The notes: generated by a model from the sequence alone, not told the origin. 64,000 bases of DNA from Acidobacteriota bacterium (GCA_029263415.1 JAJCXN010000009.1:273785-337784); one strand, 5' to 3'. Numbered from the stretch's first letter, positions 43,165 through 52,976 are shown. Numbers and translations are program-made.

Positions 43165-44928
43165 CTAGAACACCTGCTTGCGATCTGTGGACGAGGGGAT
43201 GCGCAGTTCGTCGCGGTACTTCGCAACCGTTCTGCGGGCGATCTGGATGCCCTCGGATTTCAACCTATTCATCAGGGTCGAGTCCGAGAGAGGCTTCTTG
43301 GGATCTTCCGCATCGATGAAGTGTTTGATCTTACGCTTGACCGATAAGGACGAGATGTCCCCCCCCATGTCCCGGTCGATTCCGCTGTGGAAGAAGAATT
43401 TCATCGGATGAAGGCCACGCGGGGTGTGCATGTACTTGTTCGATACCACTCGACTGACCGTGGATTCATGCATCTCTATGTCTTCTGCGACATCGCGTAG
43501 GACCATGGGACGTAAGTACTCGATCCCCTTCTCGAAAAACTCGAGCTGCTGCTTCACGATCGACTCCGCGACCTTGTAGATGGTCCGTTGACGCTGGTCG
43601 AGACTCTTGATCAACCACATCGCCGATCGCATCTTGTCCTTGATGTAGACCTGGGCCTCGCCATCGCTACCCTCAGCCTTCATCTGCTTGAGCATGTCGC
43701 GATAGGCCTTGCTCACGCGGAGCTTGGGCAAACCGTCATCATTGATCTGCACCACAAACTCACCGCCGACGTTGACCACGTGTACATCGGGTTCAACGTA
43801 GTGAGTGCGCTCGCCCCCATACTTGCGACCGGGCCGCGTTTCCAAGTGGCCTATCCGCTCGGACGGTTCCTTCAGTTCTTGCAAGTGAACGCCCATATCC
43901 TTGGCAATCGCAAGGAACTGCCGCCGCAGGCACAGATCCCAGTACTCATCCACCAGCCGATAGGTCAGCGTTCCCTCTTCGCCGAGCATTGTGAGTTGAA
44001 ACAGCAAGCTTTCGCGAAGAGAGCTACAGCCAACGCCGGGAGGATCAAGGTTCTTGACGATCTCGATCGCGCTTTCCACCGCCGCGACCGAGTAGCCCGG
44101 CACCTCCAAAACTAGCGGATCCACCGCAGTTGCCTCCAGGACGTCCTCAACTGCAGAACCCGCCGCCGTCAGCTCACCGTCGTCGAGACCGGGATCCATT
44201 TCGATGCCTGCACCCGTCGCCGCCGCGCCTAGCCCTGCCGCGCCGGCTACTTCTGTGCAAGCTATTTCCGGGTCAATGGAGGCAACACCATTATCCAGCA
44301 AGTCTCTACTGGCAGACGCTTCGCTTGCTCCCTCGACGCCTGACCCCTCACTGCCGTTGCGGGCCACGGCCGCTGCAGCTGCCTCTTGGCGGGCTGCTGC
44401 GGCGCGGTACGCCTGCGCCGCCTCCGGGGCGGCGCCGAGTAACTGAAGTTCTTCAACAGTCGCTGCCAGAAAGCCATCTTCATCCAGATTGCCGATCACC
44501 AGTTCTGCGATCTCTCGCGGCTCGGGCTCCAGCTCCTGCATCTTCAACTGCCACAACAGATGATCATAGAGGTCCTCGATCGCGGCCACAGTTGCTTCAA
44601 TCGGGACAGCTTCGCGCGGCTCATAGGTTCCACTCTGGCGCTCTGAGGAAGCCTCTAGGTACTCGTTGAAATACGCGTCGAGATCGATGTCCTCCATCTT
44701 GCCGTCATCGTCGGCATCGGGAGCTTCTTCCGGCTTCTCGATCTCACCTTGGTCTTCGGCCGGATCATCCTCGGGCTGCTCGAGCAGCGGGTTCTCTTCG
44801 AGTTCCTGAGTGAGCACACCCTCCAACTCGAGCCGAGTCATCTGCAACAGCTTGATGGCCTGCTGCAAGGCAGGCGTCATGACCAGCTTTTGTGAGAGCT
44901 TGAGTGAGAGTCGTTGCTCGAGTGCCAT
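43165..44928 (-). CDS. rpoN: RNA polymerase sigma-54 factor with a large internal insertion
   Basis: The alternative sigma factor that needs AAA+ activators. Region I (ALEQRLSLKLSQKLVMTPALQQAIKLLQM), the acidic region II, the core-binding domain, the HTH (LRDVAEDIEMHESTVSRVVSNKYMHTPRG) and the RpoN box ARRTVAKYR are all present. At 587 residues it is about 100 longer than usual: an Ala/Gly-rich insertion (roughly residues 170-270, with RAAAARQEAAAAAVARNG) splits the core-binding domain. The insertion appears disordered and in frame. Next genes are rapZ downstream and lptB upstream, the conserved rpoN neighbourhood minus hpf and ptsN. Confidence 0.96.
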   Translation of the reverse strand: MALEQRLSLKLSQKLVMTPALQQAIKLLQMTRLELEGVLTQELEENPLLEQPEDDPAEDQGEIEKPEEAPDADDDGKMEDIDLDAYFNEYLEASSERQSGTYEPREAVPIEATVAAIEDLYDHLLWQLKMQELEPEPREIAELVIGNLDEDGFLAATVEELQLLGAAPEAAQAYRAAAARQEAAAAAVARNGSEGSGVEGASEASASRDLLDNGVASIDPEIACTEVAGAAGLGAAATGAGIEMDPGLDDGELTAAGSAVEDVLEATAVDPLVLEVPGYSVAAVESAIEIVKNLDPPGVGCSSLRESLLFQLTMLGEEGTLTYRLVDEYWDLCLRRQFLAIAKDMGVHLQELKEPSERIGHLETRPGRKYGGERTHYVEPDVHVVNVGGEFVVQINDDGLPKLRVSKAYRDMLKQMKAEGSDGEAQVYIKDKMRSAMWLIKSLDQRQRTIYKVAESIVKQQLEFFEKGIEYLRPMVLRDVAEDIEMHESTVSRVVSNKYMHTPRGLHPMKFFFHSGIDRDMGGDISSLSVKRKIKHFIDAEDPKKPLSDSTLMNRLKSEGIQIARRTVAKYRDELRIPSSTDRKQVF

Positions 44929-45094
44929 GAAGGATCTTCGGAGTTTCGTCTAGAAGTTGGAGTGACGGCGGCAAGAATATGCGGTCAAATCCGCTGCTAC
45001 TACCAGCAAGCCTCCGACCTTACTCCACGCACGAGCTTGCGCCTGCAAATTTGATGCCCTGCTTAGCCAATTCGGCGAATCGCTCCCGGGGAAT

Positions 45095-45826
45095 CTAGCT
45101 GAGCCGAAAGTCCTCGCCCAAGTAGATCTTCCGTACTTTGGGATCCGACGCCAGTTCTTCAGGCGTGCCGCTGCGCAGAATTTCACCGTTGTTGATGATG
45201 TAGGCCCGATCTGTGATGGACAGTGTTTCGCGCACATTGTGATCTGTGATCAGGATGCCGATGCCCATGTCGCGCAGGTGCCGAATGATCATCTGGATAT
45301 CGAGCACTGCGATTGGATCAATGCCAGCGAAGGGTTCGTCGAGCAGCAGAAACTTCGGATCGATCGCGAGTGCACGGGCGATCTCTACCCGTCTGCGTTC
45401 TCCGCCGGACAGTTGATGCCCATGTCCCTTGCGCACCTTCTCAAGGTTGAAGTCTTGGATCAGCCGATCGATCCGTCGTTCCATTTCGCCATGCGCAAGC
45501 GGCTGGGTTTCGAACACGGCGCGAAGGTTCTGTTCGACAGTAAGTTTGCGAAAAATCGACGGCTCTTGTGGCAAGTAGCTGATGCCACGCTGCGCCCGCA
45601 GATACATCGGTAACTCAGTGATGTCGTCGTCTTCTAAAAAGACCGAACCATCATCTGGCCGCGTCAAGCCAACAACCATGTAGAACGTTGTGGTCTTGCC
45701 AGCCCCATTGGGGCCGAGCAGGCCGATAATCTCGCCCTGTTTAAGGCTCAAGGACACATTGCGCACCACAGCTCGACCGCGGTATACCTTCTTCAGGTTC
45801 TCAGTTCGGATCGTTGTGATTGACAC
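45095..45826 (-). CDS. lptB: LPS transport ATPase LptB
   Basis: The ABC ATPase that powers LPS extraction through LptFG. The GTG at 45826 gives 243 residues, the normal LptB length; the frame runs upstream to 45901 without a good start. Walker [19 protein letters not shown]-loop [17 protein letters not shown], signature [15 protein letters not shown], Walker [14 protein letters not shown] and the H-loop [10 protein letters not shown] are all complete. It lies between rpoN and lptCA, as in most Gram-negatives. Confidence 0.96.
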   Translation of the reverse strand: MSITTIRTENLKKVYRGRAVVRNVSLSLKQGEIIGLLGPNGAGKTTTFYMVVGLTRPDDGSVFLEDDDITELPMYLRAQRGISYLPQEPSIFRKLTVEQNLRAVFETQPLAHGEMERRIDRLIQDFNLEKVRKGHGHQLSGGERRRVEIARALAIDPKFLLLDEPFAGIDPIAVLDIQMIIRHLRDMGIGILITDHNVRETLSITDRAYIINNGEILRSGTPEELASDPKVRKIYLGEDFRLS

Positions 45827-45943
45827 TTGTGGGTTTCCAGCTGATTGCTTGATGCGGCCGTTCGCGCCGCAACCATCAGAGCGACAGGCGGTGCCGCGCA
45901 TGCTACCGCTGAATGCGTCGCGCCGCTCCTCATGGGAGGGCAG

Positions 45944-48196
45944 CTAAGGTTCTCGCGCGACTTTTCCGCCACTGAATGAGCCGTTTTCGAGATCGTACAT
46001 CACCCGGTCTCCCGAGAACCGGCGTTGTCCCTCGACCGCCTCGACTCGCCCCTCCACTTCGAGTTGCTCAAGCTTCGGGTAGTAGGTCATCCGTTCACCG
46101 AGGATCCTCCGACCGATCTCCTCATCCGTTAAGGAGGCGCGCTCTTTGCCACCAACGCAGAGCATGGATTCCACCTCCTCGGCGTCGTCGAGTTCCAGCA
46201 GCAGAGTTGCACATTTCATGAGTCCAGCCGCCTGCTGAACTCGCACGTCCTGCTCGTACTTGAGTTGCCCACCGTCGCGGAGGTACTCCATATAGCCAGC
46301 TCTAACCTCGACGGGCCCATCATTTGCACGAGGGTTGTTGGAAGTAGGGTCGTTAGAAGTAGGGTCGTTGACGCCCTGCCCTGCCCCACCATCCGTGCGT
46401 TGCACCTTCGCTTCGGGAAACCAGACCGTTCGAACGCTGCCGATCGCGCTCAGATCCGCGCCGTTCCGTTCACCCCGAAGCTGGTCGCAGATCAAGAGAT
46501 TCTTCCCCTGCCAGGCTCGAACGCCACCCCGAAACAAGAAGCCGCCGTCATCTTGGCGAAAAAGCGACTCCTCAGCTTCGACATAGACCGGATCGTCCGT
46601 CGCGCCACCTCCGCCCAAAGCGACCACCGCTGCCCCGGTTTGGCTGTCGTCCAAGCGTGCGCGAGTGCCACCCGATGTCTCAAGCAAACCAAGACGTTGA
46701 TTGAACTTTGCCAAGGGTGCACGCAGTACTCCCTCGGCGCTGGTGAGCTGAACGAGCGGCTCACCGAAGAGTTCAACAATCTCCTGTAGGACCAGCATCT
46801 TGACCCTCGCGGCGGTTGCGCTGAAGCGGGCATCCTTGATCTCAACCTCGCGCTCTAGATTGACCATCACAACTTGGCCTGCATCGTCGAAGGTTGTGGT
46901 GCCGACCCGGGCCGACGCCGATCGCAGTGGGAGGTCCGTTTCAAGTGCGTCCGCCGACGAACTCGATCGCTCTTCGATCAAGATGCCACTGACGCCGGTC
47001 ACCGTCTCGATTGCTCCGTCTTTGAAATCGGCGATCAAACGCCCAGCGCGGATCGTTCGACTCAGGCCTTCAGTGGGGCGAGTCCACATCAAAACCGGCA
47101 TTCTCGGAGTTCCGCGCAACTCCGCATCGCGGGCCTGGCCTCGCTCATCGAGCCGGATCCTCAGGCTCGTGGCCTCATAGTCGACCACCGTGGCCGGCTC
47201 GACTGCCTCCGCATCAATCACGGCCCCGTCAGGGTTTGCTCCCCTCAGGGGAGTCGCAGGCTCACCAACTGTTGAGCCAAGGGCACCGGAATCAAGAGTG
47301 CCAGAGCCCAGAGTGCCGGAGCCCGGAGTGCCAGAGCCAAAAACCCCACCATCCAAAGAGCCGGCCGCTTTGAATGACCCCTTCACCTGCCAAATGCCGC
47401 GGATAGACGTGACCCGATCAGTAAACTCGTCGAGAAACACGGAGACCGTTCGCGCCTCAAGGCTGTTGGCGCCTTGCACAAGCTGAACCCCACCGTCGGC
47501 CCGGATCAGCCGGCTGTCATCCTGAAACTTGATGACTTCTGCGTCGAGGCTGAACGGTGTCTCGCTCCCGGGCAGGGACGCAATGCTGACGCCTTTGTTC
47601 ATCAACATGGCTTGGTGCAACAGGTCGACGCGCAGCTTCGTCGCTGTCCCTCGGGCAGTCTTGCCCAGTTCAAAGCGGCTACCGTCGGCAGCGATCAGAA
47701 CATTGCCTTGGTTGATCAGATCGAGCCAATCCGTCCACAACTTGAACGGCTGCGGCCCAACGACGACAACGTCGCCTCGCAGTACTGCCTCTTGCCGCTC
47801 CTTGCGGAAAGTCCCACTGTTGCTTTTCACATCGTAGCGACCCTCGGGGCGTGGAAGGCCGATCTCGACGTCGATCATCGCCAACGAGCCGTCCTTGTCT
47901 ACCGTTGCTACGGCCGCAACCAGTTCAAGCAACACCCTTCCGCCTTGGGTTACGGTTTGCCGGTGCCCGGTCGAGCGAACTGCGACGGTGTCGTCCTCAT
48001 CTAAACCTGCAGCCGCTTCATCATCGGTCGAGCCCGCGTCAGCAACCGGCTCCGAGGCGGCAATGTCATTCGAAGATGGGATCTGACCGGCCCCACCATC
48101 ACCCGAGAATCCCAAAAGATAGACGATGCCACCGGCTGACACCAAGAACAGCGTCAACAAGACCGCGCGAAACCAACGAACACCAGAACGAGCCAT
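45944..48196 (-). CDS. lptCA: Fused LptC-LptA protein of the LPS transporter
   Basis: A 750-residue protein with one N-terminal membrane helix (VRWFRAVLLTLFLVSAGGIVY) and a long periplasmic part. Residues about 75-240 resemble LptC (LLELVAAVATVDKDGSLAM, RYDVKSNSGTF, QEAVLRGDVVVV). The rest contains several OstA/LptA-type beta-jellyroll segments (for example LFRGGVRAWQGKNLLICDQL and LKYEQDVRVQQAAGLMKCATL). LptC and LptA are normally separate and stack to form the periplasmic bridge; here one chain could span from LptFG towards LptD. A Gly-Ser-Gly-Thr linker encoded by 15-bp repeats (47279-47338) separates the parts. No signal peptidase site is evident. It lies directly upstream of lptB. Confidence 0.85.
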   Translation of the reverse strand: MARSGVRWFRAVLLTLFLVSAGGIVYLLGFSGDGGAGQIPSSNDIAASEPVADAGSTDDEAAAGLDEDDTVAVRSTGHRQTVTQGGRVLLELVAAVATVDKDGSLAMIDVEIGLPRPEGRYDVKSNSGTFRKERQEAVLRGDVVVVGPQPFKLWTDWLDLINQGNVLIAADGSRFELGKTARGTATKLRVDLLHQAMLMNKGVSIASLPGSETPFSLDAEVIKFQDDSRLIRADGGVQLVQGANSLEARTVSVFLDEFTDRVTSIRGIWQVKGSFKAAGSLDGGVFGSGTPGSGTLGSGTLDSGALGSTVGEPATPLRGANPDGAVIDAEAVEPATVVDYEATSLRIRLDERGQARDAELRGTPRMPVLMWTRPTEGLSRTIRAGRLIADFKDGAIETVTGVSGILIEERSSSSADALETDLPLRSASARVGTTTFDDAGQVVMVNLEREVEIKDARFSATAARVKMLVLQEIVELFGEPLVQLTSAEGVLRAPLAKFNQRLGLLETSGGTRARLDDSQTGAAVVALGGGGATDDPVYVEAEESLFRQDDGGFLFRGGVRAWQGKNLLICDQLRGERNGADLSAIGSVRTVWFPEAKVQRTDGGAGQGVNDPTSNDPTSNNPRANDGPVEVRAGYMEYLRDGGQLKYEQDVRVQQAAGLMKCATLLLELDDAEEVESMLCVGGKERASLTDEEIGRRILGERMTYYPKLEQLEVEGRVEAVEGQRRFSGDRVMYDLENGSFSGGKVAREP
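46341..46370. repeat. 15-bp tandem duplication in lptCA
   Basis: GAAGTAGGGTCGTTA and GAAGTAGGGTCGTTG lie side by side, giving an Asn-Asp-Pro-Thr-Ser repeat in a linker. Confidence 0.9.
47279..47338. repeat. Four 15-bp tandem units in lptCA
   Basis: AAGAGTGCCAGAGCC, CAGAGTGCCGGAGCC and CGGAGTGCCAGAGCC are preceded by a degenerate fourth unit at 47279-47293. They encode a five-residue GSGTL-type linker repeat. Confidence 0.88.
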
Positions 48197-48300
48197 CTAG
48201 TACCTCATCACCAACAGCCATACCTTGAGTGTACGGTGGTGCACGTCAGTTGGACCACCGCTTCACGCATCCTGTAGCAAGCCACTCAACGCTCGAGTCA

Positions 48301-50040
48301 TTAGATCGGACGAGCGTCGACCAAGGTCATCGCAGCTGCGCCGGTGTAGTCGTCCCAACCCATGCGAGCCAACAACTCGAAGCGACCACCGAAACATTCT
48401 TCCTTGTCCGCCCAATTCCACGCAGTAGTACGAATACGTCCGTTGGACGCGTCTTGGACTAGCAAATCCAGGTGCCCTTTGCCGAAGATTCGAGCCGGGC
48501 GCGCCAGCGACAACGGTCCTACACGGATAAGTGGCGCGGGATTCGCCTGGCCAAACGGTTGGAATTTCTCCAACAACTCGTAGAGAGTGTTCCGTAGAAA
48601 GTCGACTGAATCGACTTCGAGTTCATAGCGATAGCGCTTGATCAAGATCTCGTCTTCCCAAGCGGCTGCGGCATCGTTCCATTGATCGATCAGCTGTGGC
48701 AGTCGAGCGACCTCAACCGTCATGCCGATGGCTTGACTATGTCCCCCGAAGCGCATCATCTGGTCCTTCCACGGCATCAAGAACTCGTGTAGATGAACCA
48801 GCTCGATACTGCGGCCCGAGCCCGTCGCTTCGGTTCCTTCTGCGCCCAAGAGAATGGTCGGGCGGTGAAACTCGCGGGCCAAACGGCCGGCCGCGATCCC
48901 CACCACGCCGCGATGCCAGGACTCACTGGCCGCTACCAAGATTCGCGGCATCTCATCCATCTCGAGAAAATGGGCTCGAGCCTCACGAACCACCAGGCGT
49001 TCAGCCGACTGTCGCTCTTGATTGAGATCATCAAGATCGGACGCCAGCTGACGAGCCCGCGTCTCGTCCCGTGTCAAAAGCAGCTCCAACGCGCGGTCCG
49101 GAGAGTCTAAGCGTCCTGCGGCATTGAGACGCGGAGCCAGCCGATAGCCGACATCTTCCGCTAACACGGGGGCCTTCACCCTAGACACCTGCATGAGTGC
49201 GACCAAACCGGGTGACCTGCTCTGACCGAGAGCAGTCAGCCCAAGGGCTGCAATCGAGCGATTCTCACCGGTTAGGGGAACCAGATCCGCGATTGTTCCC
49301 AAACAGGCGACGCGCAGGAGCGAGTGAATGGGGACCTTCAGCCCTAGCGTCTCTAAGAGCGCAACTCCGAGTTTGAAAGCAATCCCGGCGCCGCACAGTT
49401 CAACGTTCGGGTAGGGCGGCTGCTCATCATCGAGCCGTGGGTTGACCAACACAATGGCCTCCGGAAGCTCATCGCTTGGTAAATGGTGGTCGGTGACAAT
49501 CGTCTGCATGCCGCGCGCTGCGGCAAATGCCACAGCGTCGCGAGAGCTCATGCCGCAGTCGACCGTAACGATCAACCCGCATCCCAGCTCGCTAGCGCGT
49601 TCCACCTGCGCGTCTTGAAAACCGTAGCCGTCACGCAATCGGTGCGGGAGGATTGGCTCCGTGTTGATCCCCGCCAGCCGCAAGCAAGCCGTGAGCAGCG
49701 CAGTGCCACTGATGCCGTCCGCGTCGTAGTCGCCAACCACGGCGACCCGCTCTTTGGACTCGGAAGATTGAATCAGACGCTCTACAGCCTCATCGAGGCC
49801 AGGCAAGAGCGAGCCGTCGTGCAGTTGCTCAAGCGATGGATTCAGATACTCCTCCGCTTGCGCGCGTGAACTAACACCACGGCGAGATAGCAGTACCGAC
49901 AACTCCTCGCCCAACCCCTCGGCGACTAGGCTTTGAGCGATCGGGGAAACGTCGGCTGCTAGCCATTCTCGATCGATCCGCACCGAAGCCCGCCCTTTGC
50001 TACTGGCCTTCTCGGTCTTCGTGCTTGCATCTCCCACCAT
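48301..50040 (-). CDS. recJ: Single-stranded-DNA exonuclease RecJ
   Basis: A 5'-3' exonuclease for recombination and repair, 579 residues. The DHH phosphoesterase motifs are complete: VVGDYDADGISG, VTVDCGM, VTDHHLP and the later FGGHSQAIGMT of the DHHA1 domain. A C-terminal OB fold (ARPARIFGKGHLDLLVQDA) follows. It starts with ATG at 50040 and lies 41 bases after priA and about 100 before lptCA, on the same strand. A replication-restart and repair pair with priA is natural. Confidence 0.96.
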   Translation of the reverse strand: MVGDASTKTEKASSKGRASVRIDREWLAADVSPIAQSLVAEGLGEELSVLLSRRGVSSRAQAEEYLNPSLEQLHDGSLLPGLDEAVERLIQSSESKERVAVVGDYDADGISGTALLTACLRLAGINTEPILPHRLRDGYGFQDAQVERASELGCGLIVTVDCGMSSRDAVAFAAARGMQTIVTDHHLPSDELPEAIVLVNPRLDDEQPPYPNVELCGAGIAFKLGVALLETLGLKVPIHSLLRVACLGTIADLVPLTGENRSIAALGLTALGQSRSPGLVALMQVSRVKAPVLAEDVGYRLAPRLNAAGRLDSPDRALELLLTRDETRARQLASDLDDLNQERQSAERLVVREARAHFLEMDEMPRILVAASESWHRGVVGIAAGRLAREFHRPTILLGAEGTEATGSGRSIELVHLHEFLMPWKDQMMRFGGHSQAIGMTVEVARLPQLIDQWNDAAAAWEDEILIKRYRYELEVDSVDFLRNTLYELLEKFQPFGQANPAPLIRVGPLSLARPARIFGKGHLDLLVQDASNGRIRTTAWNWADKEECFGGRFELLARMGWDDYTGAAAMTLVDARPI

Positions 50041-50081
50041 GCCAGCAGCATAGCCGCATTACGACTATCTCTCGGGCCTAC

Positions 50082-52586
50082 TCAGAGCAGGTTCTGAGGA
50101 TCAACGTCGACGACGATGTCCCAGTTTGAGGTGAGGATCGAACTGCGTTCGAGCAACGCTCTCAGCTCAGCCTGACTCCGCCCGCGCAGGAGGATCTGAA
50201 AGCGCCACCGCCCGCGCAGGCGCTCGAGTGGAGCTGGCGCTGGACCGTTCATCAAGACATCTCTCCCCCGAAGCTGCTCCAGTTCTCGGCCTAGCTCGCG
50301 GATCCGCTCGCTGCCTCGACGCTGGTCCGAATCGCGCAGCAGGATAGAGACCACGCGGGAGAACGGCGGGTAGGCAAAGGAGCGGCGAAACCGCATCTCT
50401 GCTTCTTCGAAGCCCGCAGAGTCTCCGCTGAGGACCGCCCTAACCGCGTAGTGGTCCGGGTGAAACGTCTGCAGGATAAACCTGCCAGGAATTTCACCGC
50501 GACCTGAGCGTCCAACAACCTGGGTCAGCAGCGCGTAGGTTCGTTCGACCGCTCGAAAGTCCGGGAACTTCAAATAGCTATCCGCAGAGAGCACACCAGT
50601 GAGCGCAACGTTGGGGAAATGATGCCCCTTCGACACCATCTGAGTGCCGATCAGCGCCTGGGTCTCGCCGACCCTGAAGCGTTCCAGGATCCTGGCGGCA
50701 CCACCAACTCGTTGGGTGGCATCACGATCGAGTACATCGACCGAGATATCGGGAAAGCGCTCTCGAAAGAGACTCTCTACCCGCTCCGTGCCCGCACCGA
50801 TCGGCTCCAAGGCAGATTCGCCACAGGTCCCACACCTTTGCGGAACCCGGAGTTTGGAGGTGCAGTAGTGGCAGATCAACAGCTGCGACTTCCAGTGCAG
50901 CGTCCTGGGCAGTCCACAGTCATCGCATTGGTGATCCTCGCCGCAAGCGCGGCACAGCACCACTGGTGCAAAGCCGCGTCGATTACGTAGCAGAATGATC
51001 TGCTGGCCGGCCGCAGCAGTATCGCGAATCGCTGTATCTAGTACCGCCGAGAAGTGCACGTCGCCGTGTCGAGCGCTGATCTTCTCTTCGCGGAGATCAA
51101 CAACTTCGCCGGTCGGCATGCCAGCAGCACCCGCCCGCTGGGTGAGTTCGAGTAGGCCGAACTTTTCCTGAGACACTCGTCCCAGCGCCTCCATACTTGG
51201 GGTCGCCGACGCAACGATCGCCACCGCTCCGGATCGTTGAGCACGCAACAAGGCAACATCACGCCCGCTATAGCGTGGCGACGCCGCGTCCTGTTTGTAG
51301 GCGCCGTCGTGCTCCTCATCGACCACCACCAAACCTAGATCGCCGATCGGGGCGAGCGCGGCCGACCGTGGCCCGACCACCACACTCGCACCACCCTTGC
51401 GCAGACGTTCCCATTCCTGAATGCGCTCCGCTTCTGAGAGGTTGGAATGCAAGAGAGCCACCCGATCCCCAAAACGTTCTCGTAGCACTTGCGCGAGCGA
51501 CGGCACCATCGCGATCTCAGGCACCAAAATCAGCGCCGATCGGTCCGTATTGAGAGTCGCCTCGATAGCTCTCAGATAGACCTCCGTCTTGCCCGAGCCG
51601 GTTACGCCGCGGAGCAAGAACGGCCTGAAGCCACCGCTCTTGATGGCAGCCAACAATTGGTCCACTGCGACTGCTTGGTCGGGCCGCAAGATCAACGGTT
51701 CAGCGACCTCGGCCCCTCCAAGGTGACGTCCGAGTGCCAGAGATTCGATCTGCACAAACTCGCGTAAGAGCCCGAGCTTCACTAGCCGCCTGACAACTGC
51801 TGGTCCACACCCGACCAGCTCTGTTAGCTCTGAGACACGCGCAGGCCGACCGATCGATGACAGATGATGAACAATCTCCTTCGCCTTGGCGGAGCGACCG
51901 CATTGCACCAACATGGCGTCCAGATCGCCGGGCATCAACTCAACCGCACTCGCGAACCGGCTTCCACGCTTGGCGCCGCCCTCGATACGTACCAACCCCT
52001 TCGACTGTAAGGCGCGAGCGCTAGCGATCAAGGTCAAAGCGTCAGGCGCACCCTGTGCACAGCCTGCTGCACACGCCTCTGCCAACTCCAACAATGAACA
52101 ACGACCCTGTTCTCTGAGCAGGTCAACAATGAGCTTTGCGTCCCCAGACAGCGATGGGGCCATTGCTCCTCCCGAAGTCAAGGAGATCTTGGCGCGTGCA
52201 GTTGCGGGCAACTTGCTAGGCACCAAGGTGCCTAGCACCTCGCCGATCGGGCTCAAGTAGTAGCTCGCGATCCACTCGCCAAGCTCCAACAGCTCGAGGC
52301 TCAAGACCGGCTCGAGATCCAGCAGGTCCTCGACTTCTCGGAGCTTGAATCCTTCGGGCTCGCTGGTGGCCAGTTCCACCACGGTGCCGATTCGGCGCCT
52401 CTGCCCAAGTGGCACGCGAACACGCTGGCCCTTGCCGATCATCGATCTCAGGCGTTGTGGAACTGAGTACCAAAGAGCTTCCGGGAGCGGAACTGGCAGC
52501 GCCACCGCAACAGCGAGCGGCACAGCGAGCGGCGCAGCACCACCACCTCCCAACGGCTCAACCACTACACTCTCCAGGCCACCCAC
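50082..52586 (-). CDS. priA: Primosomal replication-restart helicase PriA
   Basis: An 834-residue superfamily 2 helicase that reloads the replisome at collapsed forks. Walker A GVTGSGKTEVYLRAIE, the DEEH box, and the cysteine-rich zinc insertion (CRACGEDHQCDDCGLP, CHYCTSKLRVPQRCGTCG) are intact, as are helicase motifs V/VI (IGTQMVSKGHHFPN, QVVGRSGRGEIPG). A hydrophobic Pro/Val/Ala-rich N-terminal lead, partly from a 12-bp duplication, precedes the 3'-end-binding domain; a later start is possible. It is followed by recJ. Confidence 0.95.
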   Translation of the reverse strand: MGGLESVVVEPLGGGGAAPLAVPLAVAVALPVPLPEALWYSVPQRLRSMIGKGQRVRVPLGQRRRIGTVVELATSEPEGFKLREVEDLLDLEPVLSLELLELGEWIASYYLSPIGEVLGTLVPSKLPATARAKISLTSGGAMAPSLSGDAKLIVDLLREQGRCSLLELAEACAAGCAQGAPDALTLIASARALQSKGLVRIEGGAKRGSRFASAVELMPGDLDAMLVQCGRSAKAKEIVHHLSSIGRPARVSELTELVGCGPAVVRRLVKLGLLREFVQIESLALGRHLGGAEVAEPLILRPDQAVAVDQLLAAIKSGGFRPFLLRGVTGSGKTEVYLRAIEATLNTDRSALILVPEIAMVPSLAQVLRERFGDRVALLHSNLSEAERIQEWERLRKGGASVVVGPRSAALAPIGDLGLVVVDEEHDGAYKQDAASPRYSGRDVALLRAQRSGAVAIVASATPSMEALGRVSQEKFGLLELTQRAGAAGMPTGEVVDLREEKISARHGDVHFSAVLDTAIRDTAAAGQQIILLRNRRGFAPVVLCRACGEDHQCDDCGLPRTLHWKSQLLICHYCTSKLRVPQRCGTCGESALEPIGAGTERVESLFRERFPDISVDVLDRDATQRVGGAARILERFRVGETQALIGTQMVSKGHHFPNVALTGVLSADSYLKFPDFRAVERTYALLTQVVGRSGRGEIPGRFILQTFHPDHYAVRAVLSGDSAGFEEAEMRFRRSFAYPPFSRVVSILLRDSDQRRGSERIRELGRELEQLRGRDVLMNGPAPAPLERLRGRWRFQILLRGRSQAELRALLERSSILTSNWDIVVDVDPQNLL
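52510..52533. repeat. 12-bp tandem duplication at the 5' end of priA
   Basis: Two exact copies of ACAGCGAGCGGC encode a Pro-Leu-Ala-Val repeat in the N-terminal lead. Confidence 0.88.
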
Positions 52587-52629
52587 TCAGACCCAAGTCG
52601 GTCTCGAGGGTGGAAGATCTCAAAAACCT

Positions 52630-52920
52630 CTAAGCGTCCGCTCGGCAGCGACCGCAGACGAACCCGGCGATGTCAGTGGACGATCCTGACGGCACATGCT
52701 CGCCGCAACGTGCGCACTTCATCAGCGGGGAGCCTCCCCCCTTCACGCCGCCGCTGCCAGGCCTAGCAGGCCCAGCACCACCATCGTTTGCTTCGCGCAA
52801 CGACTGGAAGACCTGACCTAGAAGGGTGCCGCGAAACTTGCGAGCACCCAACAGCAGGATTGTGCGCGCTCCCACGACGAAGCCCAAGATCAGGAGCAAG
52901 ATCACCAGCAGCCTAGACAT
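52630..52920 (-). CDS. Small membrane protein with a C-terminal zinc ribbon
   Basis: A 96-residue protein with one N-terminal helix (SRLLVILLLILGFVVGART), a basic segment (ARKFRGTLLGQVFQSL), a Gly-rich linker and a C-terminal zinc ribbon formed by CARCGEHVP and CGRCRADA (two CxxC pairs). It resembles the PP0621-type small proteins that carry a membrane anchor and a treble-clef/ribbon tail. The function is unknown. It sits between priA (44 bases) and carD (57 bases) on the same strand, so co-transcription is likely. Confidence 0.8.
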   Translation of the reverse strand: MSRLLVILLLILGFVVGARTILLLGARKFRGTLLGQVFQSLREANDGGAGPARPGSGGVKGGGSPLMKCARCGEHVPSGSSTDIAGFVCGRCRADA

Positions 52921-52976
52921 TAGGCAGGACCCTCTATTTGCCTCAGACGGTTTCTACGATCAGCCCCTGTGTGTGG

